Shown here one piece after another: positions 42,351-53,409 of a stretch of 64,000 nucleotides of DNA; the first letter of the stretch is position 1; every line of letters starts with the position of its first letter. The notes beneath the pieces were generated by a model that did no database searches, was not told where the DNA came from, and saw nothing but the letters and a program-made list of their open reading frames with translations. The translations under genes and the position numbers were made by a program. This DNA is from Strigamia acuminata (taxonomy: Eukaryota; Arthropoda; Chilopoda; Geophilomorpha; Linotaeniidae): positions 36,017,608-36,081,607 of the forward strand of contig OX442314.1 in the NCBI GenBank assembly GCA_949358305.1. Direction: 5' to 3'.

Positions 42351-42394
42351 ATGATTTTAACAATTAAAAACTTCTTTTACCACATCGTTTTACG

Positions 42395-42860
42395 TCGTAA
42401 AAATACGAGAGAAAGACGAGAAATTGAAATATTGATGTAAAAACATGAGAAAAACACGAGAAATTGAATTTTGTTGTAAAAACATGAGAAAAAATCGAGA
42501 AAATTAAATTATACATGTAAAAACAAGAAAAAACGCAATTATTCAATTAAAAACATGAAAAACCACGAGAAAATTAAATTATTCGAGTAAAAACATGAAT
42601 AAAACAAGAAAAACGCAATTATTCAATTAAAAACATGAAAAAAAAACACAAGAAAAATCAAATTATTCGAGTAAAAACATGAATAAAACAAGAAAAACGC
42701 AATTATTCAATTAAAAACATGAAAAAAACACGAGACAATTAAATTATTCGAGTAAAAACATGAATAAAACAAGAAAAACGCAATTATTCAATTAAAAACA
42801 TGAAAAAACACGAGAAAATTAAATTATTTGAGTAAAAACATGAGAAAACTACGAAAAATG
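42395..42860 (+). repeat. AT-rich minisatellite, about 40 bp and 30 bp units
   Basis: Units combine attaaaaacatgaaaaaaca with cgagaaaattaaattattcg and agtaaaaacatgaataaaac. The family is related to the array at 43,455. Confidence 0.85.
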
Positions 42861-43236
42861 TGAATCTTTGAAGTGAAACCAAGAAATACTATTGTTTTCA
42901 TTCCTTGGTTCAATTTAGGCTGCAAAAGGTGAATTTTTTTGCTCAAATAAAGGAATGATGGGTATGTGGAATGTGTGCTGCAGGCGATAATCCTTTCACC
43001 TTGTGTTGGTTTCCTCAAACACGCCAAAAAACAAAAAAAAAATAAAAACAAAAAAAATGAACCACCTGCGTGTAATAATATCTATGTTGGGGGAAAAAAA
43101 GAAAAAAAATACATATTTCTGGGAGTTGGGTTTGATACACTCGTGGCGAATAAAAGTGAGATTGAAAGAAGAAAGAAAGAAAAAAGCCGTTATCATTATG
43201 GTGTGTTGTATTATTGAAACGCGTGCTGCGCTGTGG

Positions 43237-43338
43237 CAGCTGCAGGCATAGCTCGCGCCGTACAAGGGGGAAGTGGTATGAGTATGCGGGTTAGCGCGCG
43301 CCACAACACCGACAGCTGGAGCCGAGAGATCGTGGGAA
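43237..43338. promoter_or_regulatory. E-box pair plus CSL site downstream of NRARP
   Basis: CAGCTG E-boxes at 43,237-43,242 and 43,313-43,318 are followed 12 bp later by CGTGGGAA (43,331-43,338), in a GC-rich patch. The A-box plus Su(H) combination is known from fly Notch enhancers. Function here is inferred. Confidence 0.4.
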
Positions 43339-43454
43339 TTACAACGGTCAATAGCCATTTCTAAAGCGGGCGGGCCCACTTGAAAACAAACTCTATCGAT
43401 GACCGTTATTTCCATTATTAAAGCGGAATTTTAATTATTCATTTATTAAAAAAA

Positions 43455-43887
43455 AAAATCGAACTCGAGAAGACCGAATTACTGAAGTACAAACTCGAGA
43501 AAATTAAATTATTGGAGTAAAAACACGAAAAAATTGAATTATTGAAGTAAAAATACGAGAAAATCATGAGGAAACCGAAAAACACGAAGTAATTGAATTA
43601 TTGAAGTAAAAATACGAGAAAATCATGAGAAAACCGAAAAACACAACGAAATTGAATTATTGAAGGAAAACCACGAGAAAACCAAATTATTGAAGGAAAA
43701 CCACGAGAAAATCAAATTATTGAAGGAAAATCACGAGAAAATTAAATTACTGAAGAAAAACCACGAGAAAATTAAATTATTGAAGTAAAAACACGAGAAA
43801 ATTAAATTATTGAAGAAAAACCACGAGAAAATTAAATTATTCAAGTAAAAACACGAAAAAATTAAATTATTAAAGTAAAACCACGAG
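43455..43887 (+). repeat. 30-bp minisatellite (left part)
   Basis: Units are aaaaccacgagaaaattaaa followed by ttattgaagt. The array is split by a hAT element inserted at an ACCACGAG site and resumes at 45,401. Confidence 0.9.
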
Positions 43888-45400
43888 CAGTGTTGGGCTC
43901 GCTATTCAAATTTCGCTATCGCTACTTTAGCGAAGCTATCGCTATTTTAGCGAAAGTGAAAAGTCGCTAATTAATATGAAATTAGCGATTTTTTCAGCGA
44001 AGCTAATGAAAAATGGTTTATTAGCGAGAAAATCAGCGAAAATTTCGCTGAATTTCTCGCTAATCAATACGTTTTAATGACGTTCAAAATTATTCGTACC
44101 ATATAATATGGTACGAATAATTTTGAACGTCATTGATTGCAGGGAAGTTAAGTTCCTCGGGGGTGTTTCACGGCATGCGTAACAATACGAAAATAAAACG
44201 TCTGTATAACAAAACAATGTACCAATCAGTAGATCACATTTACATAAGCATTCGGTATTCGTAAATTTTCATCTTTCATAATTTTCGTCATTCCTCACTC
44301 GTTGTTTTCGGTATTCCTCATTCGTAATTTTCACCATTCGTAATTTTTGTCATTCCTTCACTCGTTTTCGGCATTCCTCTTTCGTTATTTTCGTGATTTT
44401 GATTTAGCACGTGGCAGCAAGTTATTTACTTATTTCTTATTTCATTTTTTCAATAATGTCAAATCAGGAAGAGCCTACAGAATCTTTGTTGACACCTAAA
44501 GTAAATTTAGGTCCTTTGACTCAATTTTTTGGGTATGATGTCAAAGGAAATGACAAAAATAAGAATTATGCTGCTACAAAAATGATCAGATATATGTGTA
44601 AACTATGTAATAAGTCAATTTCTGCCACATTTAACAGCAATGTTAAATTTGCATAAGATAAAAATAATACAAACTTAGCAACAAGTTTCTAAAAGTTCCT
44701 GGATACAAATGATGGGTAAAGTTGAGATTGTGTTGCAATTCTAAGATGGCGTCAGAGCAATAAAGAACACGACCACACGTTTTAGAGGTAAAAAGTACAC
44801 TGGTTTATTCTAGTTCAAGCAATTAAAAAGAAGGGGTAAAAAAAGGAATGCATGACGAGTTTCAGAGCACCAATGACAACGGTGCTCTTGAGCGAGAAAG
44901 TCTCACTAATTGGCCAATTAACATTTGGGGGTAAAAACTTCACACAAGTCAAACAGGTCAACACACTCAAATGAGAACAATTAAATACATTGAATTATAA
45001 AATGGAAAACAATATCTAAATCAACTAATCAATCTAATTAGAAATGACAAATATCATCAAAAATGTATAAAGACAAAACAATATAAATGAAATGTAAACA
45101 GCAACTAAAATTAACAAGTAAAATGGCTATTCAAATATAACACAACGATTAAACAACAATTCACTTCACACGTAAAATCATCCGATTTTCACAAGCAATT
45201 ATACAAGAAAGAAAAATTATTATCCTTCTTAAATAGTTAGCGAAAAACTAGCGAAATATTAGCGAAAAAATAGCTAAAATTAGCGATTTTTTAGCTAACT
45301 GGTACCAGTTAGCGATAGCGACAATTAGCGAAATGTAAATTCTGGAGGAAAAGCGAAACTTTAGCGAAGCTATTCAAGTTGGTTAGCGATCCCAACACTG
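43888..45400. mobile_element. hAT transposon remnant with BED-finger fragment
   Basis: The element is 1,513 bp. The termini CAGTGTTGGG and CCCAACACTG are perfect inverted repeats, and longer subterminal ttagcg/cgctaa motifs mirror each other. The 8-bp target duplication ACCACGAG is perfect (43,880-43,887; 45,401-45,408). An internal frame at about 44,457-44,656 (from ATG) begins a transposase: a short N-terminus, then a BED-type finger start (MCKLCNKSISATF) that stops at TAA. No hAT catalytic domain follows, so it is non-autonomous. Confidence 0.93.
44076..44134. repeat. Perfect 59-bp palindrome inside the hAT element
   Basis: The 29-base arms 44,076-44,104 and 44,106-44,134 are exact reverse complements with a single-base centre (44,105). 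The centre reads accatataatatggt. It could form a cruciform. Confidence 0.95.
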
Positions 45401-45695
45401 ACCACGAGAAAATTAAATTATTGAAGTAAAAATACGAGAAAATCGTGAGAAAATCGAAAAAACACGAGAACAACTTGAGAAAATTAGATTATTGAAGCAA
45501 AAATTCAAGAAAAACACAACGAAATTGAATTATTGTAGGAAAACCACGAGAAAATCAAATTATTGAAGAAAAACCACGAGAAAATTAAATTATTCAAGTA
45601 AAACCACGAGAAAATTAAACTATTGAAGTAAAACCACGAGAAAATTAAACTATTCAAGTAAAAACACGAGAAAATTAAATTATTGAAGTCCCGAA
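45401..45695 (+). repeat. 30-bp minisatellite (right part)
   Basis: This is the continuation of the array at 43,455-43,887 after the hAT insertion. Confidence 0.9.
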
Positions 45696-45935
45696 TTAAA
45701 AATATTAATTTACTAAACTCTAACGAATTTAAAGCAAAATCTTTTTCCTGTGGTAAAACCTCGTTCAGACACCATTAGCTATCTTATTAAGCGGCAAATC
45801 CCGATTTGCAAAGAAGGGGAATTGAGTTATTTAAAAAAAAAAAAAAAAAAAAAAGAAAAAAGAAAGAAAAAATAGGTGTGGTGTCTTGAAACCCAGCCCA
45901 AGCCCGTTCCTTGTGTGGGGTGACCTTTTACCTCA

Positions 45936-46126
45936 CTAGTCGTCTTCCAAACTCGTTTCGAGCCGCAACAGCACAGGTTTCCCCTGTTTGTCCCGTCTGG
46001 CCATCCCATCCCGTCCCATCCCTCCCACAGCCAGCCAGTCCACAACTATTTCCTTGAATTTCTTGTGGAAACCTCTTTTTACACCAGTTGGTGGGTCAGC
46101 GAGGTCCAATTCGGAGCGCCCATCCC
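45936..46126 (-). CDS. Candidate terminal coding exon, unknown protein
   Basis: On the minus strand an acceptor (cttttcccag) opens a 62-residue frame: GRSELDLADPPTGVKRGFHK, then FKEIVVDWLAVGGM, then a basic stretch and LLRLETSLEDD, ending at TAG 45,938-45,936. Codon use is GC-rich and coding-like. The incoming phase is 1. An upstream ATG (46,238) in the same frame would give a 100-residue unspliced version. Frames at 46,240-46,490 may contain an earlier exon or promoter. Confidence 0.4.
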
Positions 46127-46574
46127 CTGGGAAAAGAAGAAGCGGCCATGGGAATGTCACTCGACTCGTTTTAACCCTCGCGCACCCAAAAACCCGAAGC
46201 GGGGCCCGACCGGAGCTCATTTCTGACCCGAAACTCATCCATCAGTCGTCACGACAGTGCTGTGTTGGCTCGAGAGTGATAAATGGGGCGATGGGGGTTT
46301 CTCTTCTGCTTGTGCTACCGAAAAGACGCGTTTTGTTCGTGCCACTGCTGGCACGCACGTATGCGCGCTTGAGCGGTTCAATGGGAGAAGATGGACGAGC
46401 CCGTAGGTAACATATGACACACGTGGAGCGCGAGACGACTCTTTTGTGGCGGTTGTAGCCGCCAGTTGGTTTTGGGTTTTTGCCCACTCCCTTTGGTGAA
46501 TACCAAGGACGCAGTCAACCCCTTTGCTGAGTGCTGAGTGGCGCGACTTTGGAACAACAAGAACGGAGAAGAAT

Positions 46575-47405
46575 AAATATTTCAGGAAATAAATAATTTT
46601 GAATTTTAAGAAATAAAAATTTTGAATTTCAAGATATGAAAATTTTGAATTTCAAGAAATAAATAATTTTGAATTTCAAGAAAAAAAAAATTTTGAATTT
46701 TAAGAAATGAAAATTTTGAATTTCAAGAAATGAAAATTTTGAATTTCAAGAAATGAAAATTTTGAATTTCAAGAAATAAAAATTTGAATTTCAAGAAATA
46801 AAAGTTTTGAATTTAAAAATTTTGAATTTCAAGAAATAAAAATTTTGAATTTTAGAAAATAAATAATTTTGAATTTCAAGAAATAAATAATTTTGAATTT
46901 CAAGAAAGAAAAATTTTGAATTTTAAGAAATAAAAATTTTGAATTTGAAGAAATAAAAATTTTGAATTTCAAGAAATAATAAAAATTTTGAATTTTAAGA
47001 AATAATAAAAATTTGAATTTCAAGACAGAAAAATTTTGAATTTCAAGAAAGAAAAATTTTGAATTTCAAGAAAGAAAAATTTTGAATTTCAAAAAATAAA
47101 TAATTTTGAATTTCGAGAAAGAAAAATTTTGAATTTCAAGAAATAAAAATTTTGAATTTTAAGAAATAAAAATTTTGAATTTTAAGAAATAAAAATTTTG
47201 AATTTTAGAAAATAAATAATTTTGAATTTCAAGAAATGAAAATTTTGAATTTCAAGAACTGAAAATTTTCAATTTCAAGAAATGAAAATTTTGAATTTCA
47301 AGAAATGAAAATTTTGAATTTCAAGAAATGAAAATTTTGAATTTCAAGAAAGAAAAATTTTGAATTTCAAGAAGTAAAAATTTTGAAATTCAAGAAAGAA
47401 AAATT
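46575..47405 (+). repeat. 22/23-bp minisatellite
   Basis: More than 30 units of attttgaatttcaagaaat(gaaa) and variants lie here. Confidence 0.92.
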
Positions 47406-47539
47406 TGAAAATATGCACATTGAGCTATTTCTATTTGCTATTTCTGGTTTTAACCAAGAGATGGCAGCAAATATTGGTACCAGCCGTTTGCTGTCACCTT
47501 CTCTCACGTCAAGGGGGTAGCCAATGCTGGAAATCTCGT

Positions 47540-47935
47540 ACAGGCAAAGATTTTGGATTTCAAAATCTTTGAAATCTCATAAAATCCTGGAAATCCTGGA
47601 AATCTTATAAATTTTTTTGCAAATTGTCGCAAATTCTAGCAAAAAATTTTAAGAAACTCTTGTGAAATCCTGAGAAATCCTTGTGAAATCCTGAAATCCT
47701 TAGAAATTCTTGAAATCCTTGAAAATTCTTGAAATCCTTAGTAAATCCCTGAACTCTTCGAAATCTTTCAAATCTCGTGAAATCCTGGAAATCCTGGAAA
47801 TCTTATAATTGTCTTGCAATTTGATGTAAATTCTAGCAAATCGAGCTGGAAATCTCGCACAGGCAAAGTTTTGGATTTCAAAATCCTTGAAATCTCATGA
47901 AATTTTTAAGGATTTCAAAATCTCTTATGCGATTT
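47540..47935 (+). repeat. Degenerate gaaatcctgg-type repeat
   Basis: Irregular copies of gaaatccttgaaatcctgga-like units lie here. The aatctcgtacaggcaaag segment occurs twice (near 47,530 and 47,851). Confidence 0.75.
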
Positions 47936-48002
47936 TTTGCGATTGGCTATCTCCTCGTCTCACATCCAAGGTTTAAGTTGCAGCACCATGCAGTTGCTAA
48001 TA

Positions 48003-48187
48003 CAGTCGAAACTCTTTATAACGAATCGTGATATAACGAATTATCGACAGAACGAATACTTAAAAACAGCTGGTTTGATTGGCTGGCCACAGAACACCAA
48101 GTTAAAAAAAAATCGATATAACCAATTATCGTTATAACGAATCGATTTTTCGGCTTCCTTGCGATTCGTTATAATAAGTTTCGACTA
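48003..48187. mobile_element. pogo/Tigger-type MITE
   Basis: The 185-bp element starts CAGTCGAAACTCTTTATAAC and ends with its inverted repeat (one terminal mismatch and a few internal). It is flanked by TA on both sides (48,001-48,002; 48,188-48,189). The CAGTCGAA ends and TA target duplication fit the pogo/Tigger branch of Tc1/mariner. Confidence 0.75.
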
Positions 48188-48419
48188 TACAATATCGAAT
48201 ATATAGAAAATTTATATTTTGGTATTTTTTTGTTGTTGTATAATCCTCGAAAAAAAAAAAAAAAAAAAAAAAATTTGATGAAAAGTAGGATTTTAATTAG
48301 TTGTCAAACCCAAATTAAAAGAAAATAATAAATTTCCCCCTTCGTTTCATCCCATTAGTCCACTACCGCCATCCGTTGACAACATTTCGAACTCAAAACG
48401 ACAACATCCGGGTTCTTGC

Positions 48420-48680
48420 TTAAACTCACCTGGTCGTTGATTCCACCTTTTCTTACCTGCCATCCGATGGCGCTAAGAAACCACTTGTGTAAGCAAAGAT
48501 GGAGTAATTTATCCCGGATGAAAAAACTCGGACTAAAACTTAGCAACACACCTCGGCCCGACTGCACCAACTTTTTCCACCACTTTTCAATGCTAGCTCG
48601 TCCACCGACGCGATTTGCGCCCGTTTCCGCGCAATCTAATGGACGTTTGAATCGACTAACTTGAACATTCCTTTCGGTAA
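48420..48680. promoter_or_regulatory. Probable bidirectional promoter and first exons
   Basis: The plus strand has a strong donor (TTTCG|GTAAGA at 48,676/48,677) that can pair with the acceptor at 49,677 as the 5' UTR intron of the zinc-finger gene. The minus strand has an ATG (48,463) just before a strong donor (GGCAG|GTAAGA) and another donor (CCAG|GTGAGT) 27 bp on. This suggests a divergent transcript. Confidence 0.4.
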
Positions 48681-49227
48681 GAGTAACAAACTTGTGAAAA
48701 AAGTGCCTGCCTTCTCGGGTTAAATGTCTCTACAGGTCAACCTGTTGTCTAGAGGTCGTTAGGCCTAATCTCGGAGGCTATCGATCGACTTCTTCCGCTT
48801 TTCGCACTCGGTTAACTAAGTTTTCTATCGATTTGCGTTCATTTATTTTTTTTGCCAATTTTTTTTAAGGTTAAAGCGTCGTTAGGCTAGGCTTTTTTCC
48901 CAGTGGAAAATTTGGCTGTTCGGTGAGGTAATTGTTACGTTTGGTGCGAGTTGTGTGTAGAAATATGAAGAATTGATTGATTTTGATTAATTTTTAATGT
49001 TGATTATTATATTTTTGGTAGTTTTTGGTTTGGATAGCGATGGAATGGAATTTGACAGGTGTTTTACTGATTGCGGGATTGAATTATGGGTTGGTTGGCT
49101 AAACCAACCCATAAATTCCCATACGAAAAAGGCGGCGGATTTGAACTGGTAAACGATAATAAGTTGAAACTACAGAGTTTTGGCTTATTTTATATTTAAA
49201 AAATGTAATTAAATGTTTCAAATGTTG

Positions 49228-49432
49228 TGAAAAAGCAATTTTAACGATTATTTACTGATTAAAATCGATTTTAACGATTATTTACTGATTAAAATCGATT
49301 TTAACGATTATTTACTGATTAAAATAGATTTTAACGATTATTTACTGATTAAAATCGATTTTAACGATTATTTACTGATTAAAATCGATTTTAACGATTA
49401 TTTACAGATTAAAATCGATTTTAACGATTTAT
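49228..49432 (+). repeat. 30-bp minisatellite in zinc-finger gene 5' intron
   Basis: About seven near-perfect units of aaaatcgattttaacgatta + tttactgatt lie here. Confidence 0.95.
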
Positions 49433-49685
49433 TGACTTTAGTCTTTAGATATCTAATTTAAAATTGCAAAAATTTCATTAATTTTTGCTATCCTGTTCAA
49501 CCAAACTGTCCAAAATAATTGAATAAAATTTGCGAATTTGCAAATTTCTACAATTTCTATCATTCGGCTAAAAATGCATAAAAATCACTAAAAAAAGTGT
49601 TTAATTCGAAAATTTCCACCGAATTGTTATCTAACACCGAAATGATCATTAATTTACTTTGATATTTTTATTTGCAGTTCGCACA

Positions 49686-52600
49686 ATGTCTTCATCCGAC
49701 CTAAACATATCGAAGCGCACGAACCACTCGGTGTGCAACGACTGCTGGGAAGTGTTTCTAACGAACGAAGACTTGGAATCTCATCGCCACCACTGCCCGC
49801 ACCCGAAGCCAGAAAAAATGGAACACGAGACGAACCAAACAGAAGTGGCGCAAGACCAGCCCGACGAAACCCCGATGAACCAACAACAGTCCGACACGAC
49901 AGATCTGACCCTCCTGACCGCAATGCAGCCGCAGGAACAACAAACCGCGAGCGCAAACACGCAGAACGGCAACGAAATCCTGGCCATGTTCGACCAACAG
50001 ATGGACCAGATGCAGTCGAGCGGGGACGTGACAAATCTCGACAACTTCACGATAACTATAAGTGCGTCGACCATTTTGAATTCGTACGTGCAGCAGCAGA
50101 ACGAACAAGACGAGCAAATGCTGGCGCTCAAAGATAAATTCGCGTCCGACAACCAGCTGCTATTCAGCGAACAGTTGATGAAATCGGATTCCTCGCAGTC
50201 GTCGCAGCAGGAAACGCTTTTAACGCACTGCGTCGTGGAAAACGGCGTGGTGAACGCGCTGCCCGTGTCAGTCATTCAAAAAACGTCGACGACGACGACG
50301 AAAACGTCGTCCAAGCGAAAACTGTTGCCGAAACCGACCGGATTGTACGATCTTCACGGCCAGGAATTCCAGTGCAGTCGGTGCGACTTTGTTTGCTCCA
50401 ACGACGCGTCGTACAGGGACCACGCGCGCTCGCACACGAAAGTCAAGGAGTTTGCTTGTGAATATTGCGGCATTACGCTAACCAAGTACGAACAAATGGC
50501 CAAACACTTGGACAAGGAGCACAACAGTGATCTGTCTTATTATTGTTATTTGTGCTACACGCCCGTGGAAGACAAGTTCAGTCTACAGGAACATTTGAGT
50601 TATTGCGGCAAGCAGAGCGACGCGGCCAAAAATCACCAGCCAGTCACCTCGACAGCGTTAACCGTTCCGTCCACCAGCCAGTTGCTGCCGAATCTCCTCA
50701 GCGGGAGCACAGTTAATGTGAAAAACGTCATAACGTGTCCAAAATGCGGTCAGATTTTGGGGACTGAAGAATCGCTCAATGTGACCGATAAGCCGGTCGA
50801 ACATCGGTGCGAATTCTGCTCCACAAATTTGACGTTAATGAGGCAGACAGGGTTGGTTCATTTATTTTTGGTCTACAAATACCGGTCGTTATGGCACCTC
50901 AACATTTTTATCTGGCGCCTGAATTTCTTAGCCACTACCTTGAGTCCCCTACATACGAAAAAGTTTCGTTCCTAGAAATTACAAGCTGGAAAATTAATCC
51001 TAATTAAAGAAAACATTTATAAAGAAAACATTTTTTATTAGAAATTAATTAAGATACATGTTGAACCAGTGGTTCCCAAATTTTTTTTCGGTTACGATGC
51101 CTTGCATACCAATCACGGCGCCCCTGTATGTGGTCATGGTGCCGCTGTAGGCCAGGCAGGGCACCCCTGTGGGGCACTGTACTGGGAGCAACATGTCTAA
51201 GAGCAACATTGCTCTTCGGCATGTTAAATAAATGTCTAAGCTTAAGAGCAACATTGCTCTTCGGCATGTTAAGTAAATTGCTATTAGGCATGTAAATGTA
51301 ATGACCAAGAGCAACACTTTAAATTTTTTTTTTTCAAAAACCAAAAACTAACCTAACCTGACCTGACCTAACACAACCTAACCTAACCACGTAGCCACGT
51401 GAATGACATCCCCGATGATGGTCGAAATTTCGATGAAACATACCGAGCGGAATTTAAATTCGATGAAACGACCCCCGTTTTCCCACATTTCTCTTAGACA
51501 TTATTGCTCTTAGACATTATTAGACGCAACTTCAACTGTTGCACCACGTCATTTTTTAATAATGTCTAAGAGCAATGCTCCCAGTACACGGCAGCACCCC
51601 TGCGTCCCTGTAGGTCCGCCGCAGCAAAATTTATAATTTAACCTTAAAAAGTACAACAGTCTCTGTATACCTCTTTATGTCTGTTGGGTATTAAACCCAT
51701 AATTTCCACGAAAATTTGGTCCTACGCACTGTTGTCCTCAGTTTTGATTAAAATTCCCTCTTTGAAAATTTTAAGATCCCTTTTGCTTATTGCTCCCTTC
51801 GGTGTATGCTTTGCTATTGATTGAAACTCGGATAAATGCATATATGCGTAAGAAATATTATACACACATTGCCGAAATTGGCTATAAATGCATATTTTTC
51901 GATAATCCGAAAATTTTAATTATACGAACATGAAACGCCCCAATTATACATGATATGTTTTACATATCATATTATCTATATCTTTATTTATGTTTGTTAA
52001 TCACACATGACATCGGTCAGCAGGTATAAAGTTAAAGAATGTACTGGAAAAGAATTCTGGATTTCGGATGTTAAAATTGATTAGTGCTTCGCTAAACGGT
52101 AAAGTCCCAGACAATGAGTCTATACTACAGACTTATACTGCTTCTGAAATTGCAAAATTCACATACAGTATACCCCTATCACCAGTTGCAATGTTTTAGG
52201 GTTTTTTTCCCCAATCTAAGTCTGTCCTTACTGACAAGCTATACGATTTTACCACACAACACTTAGAAACGGCACTAATTTGTTATTGTAACCTATAATT
52301 TCACTAAAAAATTTTTTTTATTTTTTTTTGTCACAAAAAATGAAATTTTTAGTGCATACTACATGTGCATAAAACTAATTTTATTCCACATATTTATCCG
52401 GGATTTACTTATTTCTTTTAAAAACGTATTCTATAATACGCCATAGCTTATATCTCCAAAAATTTGTAGCTCAAATGTTCGTATGTAGGGGGACTCACTG
52501 TATTTGTAAAATACATATGCTGGCTCCTGAATTATTTTTAGTTTTGCCAAGAGATGGGAATAATTCTTTCTTTCTTTTTTTATTATTTCTAGAAACACAT

Positions 52601-53409
52601 CCACTAGCAACCAATCAGAATCAAAATTTGAAGACATGTTTAGCCAACAAACCGAGGCTACGAACACCCCTCAAAGTATACCATCAACCGTTACCACAAT
52701 GCCACTTCTTCTCTACACAAACACACAGTCATTACCAACCACCAATTCGAGTTCCACGCTCAACTCTGGCACCGTCGACAGATCCTCGGTTCCGGTTGGC
52801 AATCAAAACCAAATGACTGTGGGAATCAACACTTCCAATGGACTCATGGTCCTCACTTTACCCGTAGTCACTGCCGATAAAGTGTCTTCGGACTCATCCA
52901 CAATGACGGGCCCCCTCCTTCAGTTGCCCAACGGCAACATTCTCCTTCTGGGCTCCGAAATGGCGGCATCGTTGAACGCTGCCGGTGCAGTCCAGTCGTC
53001 ATTGAGTCCCACGCTTGCCCCCGCACCTCCACTCGTACCCAGTAATGACATTCTAATGACCGCGGCAGCGGGAGCCGGGATCAATGCACCCACCTGCGAT
53101 AGTCCAGGAGCCACTCCTCTGGGCTCGGCATTTAGTACATTGGTGGAAGATCAGTACGACTTGAAAGCTAAAGTGCCACACTACACCTGCTCTCAGTGTA
53201 GAAAGACTTTCGATGTGTACCAGAGTTGGCGCAGACACGAACAGAAGCATTCAGCGCCGAAGAAACAGCACACATGCGAGACTTGCGGAAAGATTTTTAC
53301 ACGGCCAAAGCAGTTGAAAGAGCATATATCTAAACAGCATAGTAATGCAGTCGACGGCGCATCCGAAGCCATTAATAATGACGTACCAATGATCAAATTA
53401 GGAACATGA
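49686..53409 (+). CDS. C2H2 zinc-finger protein
   Basis: Two coding exons (49,686-50,851 and 52,593-53,409) join in phase 2, giving 660 residues. The donor is CAGG|GTTGGT; the acceptor follows a T-rich tract. The start ATG lies 8 bp after a 5' UTR acceptor (tttgcag). The N-terminus has a C2HC finger (CNDCWEVFLTNEDLESHRHHC region). A long Gln/Asp/Ser linker follows, then C2H2 fingers FQCSRCDFVC and FACEYCGITL, a C2HC finger YYCYLCYTPV and a CPKCGQIL pair near the exon end. Exon 2 has a Thr/Ser/Pro-rich activation-like region and two C2H2 fingers (YTCSQCRKTFDVYQSW; HTCETCGKIFTRPKQL). It is probably a nuclear DNA-binding regulator; the orthologue was not recognised. Confidence 0.85.
51067..51640. 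mobile_element. hAT-like relic in zinc-finger intron, with a nested MITE
   Basis: CAGTGGTTCCCAAA at 51,067 and the following ggcgcccctg motif are typical of hAT-family ends. The sequence is interrupted at 51,178-51,588 by a 411-bp unit with perfect 13-bp inverted termini TGTACTGGGAGCA/TGCTCCCAGTACA and internal agagcaacattgctctt palindromes. No clear target duplication was found for either. Confidence 0.6.
51348..51388 (+). repeat. CCTAA-type run (arthropod telomere-like)
   Basis: Degenerate CCTAA/CCTGA pentamers (about eight) lie inside the nested MITE. The complement is TTAGG, the ancestral arthropod telomere unit. Confidence 0.55.
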
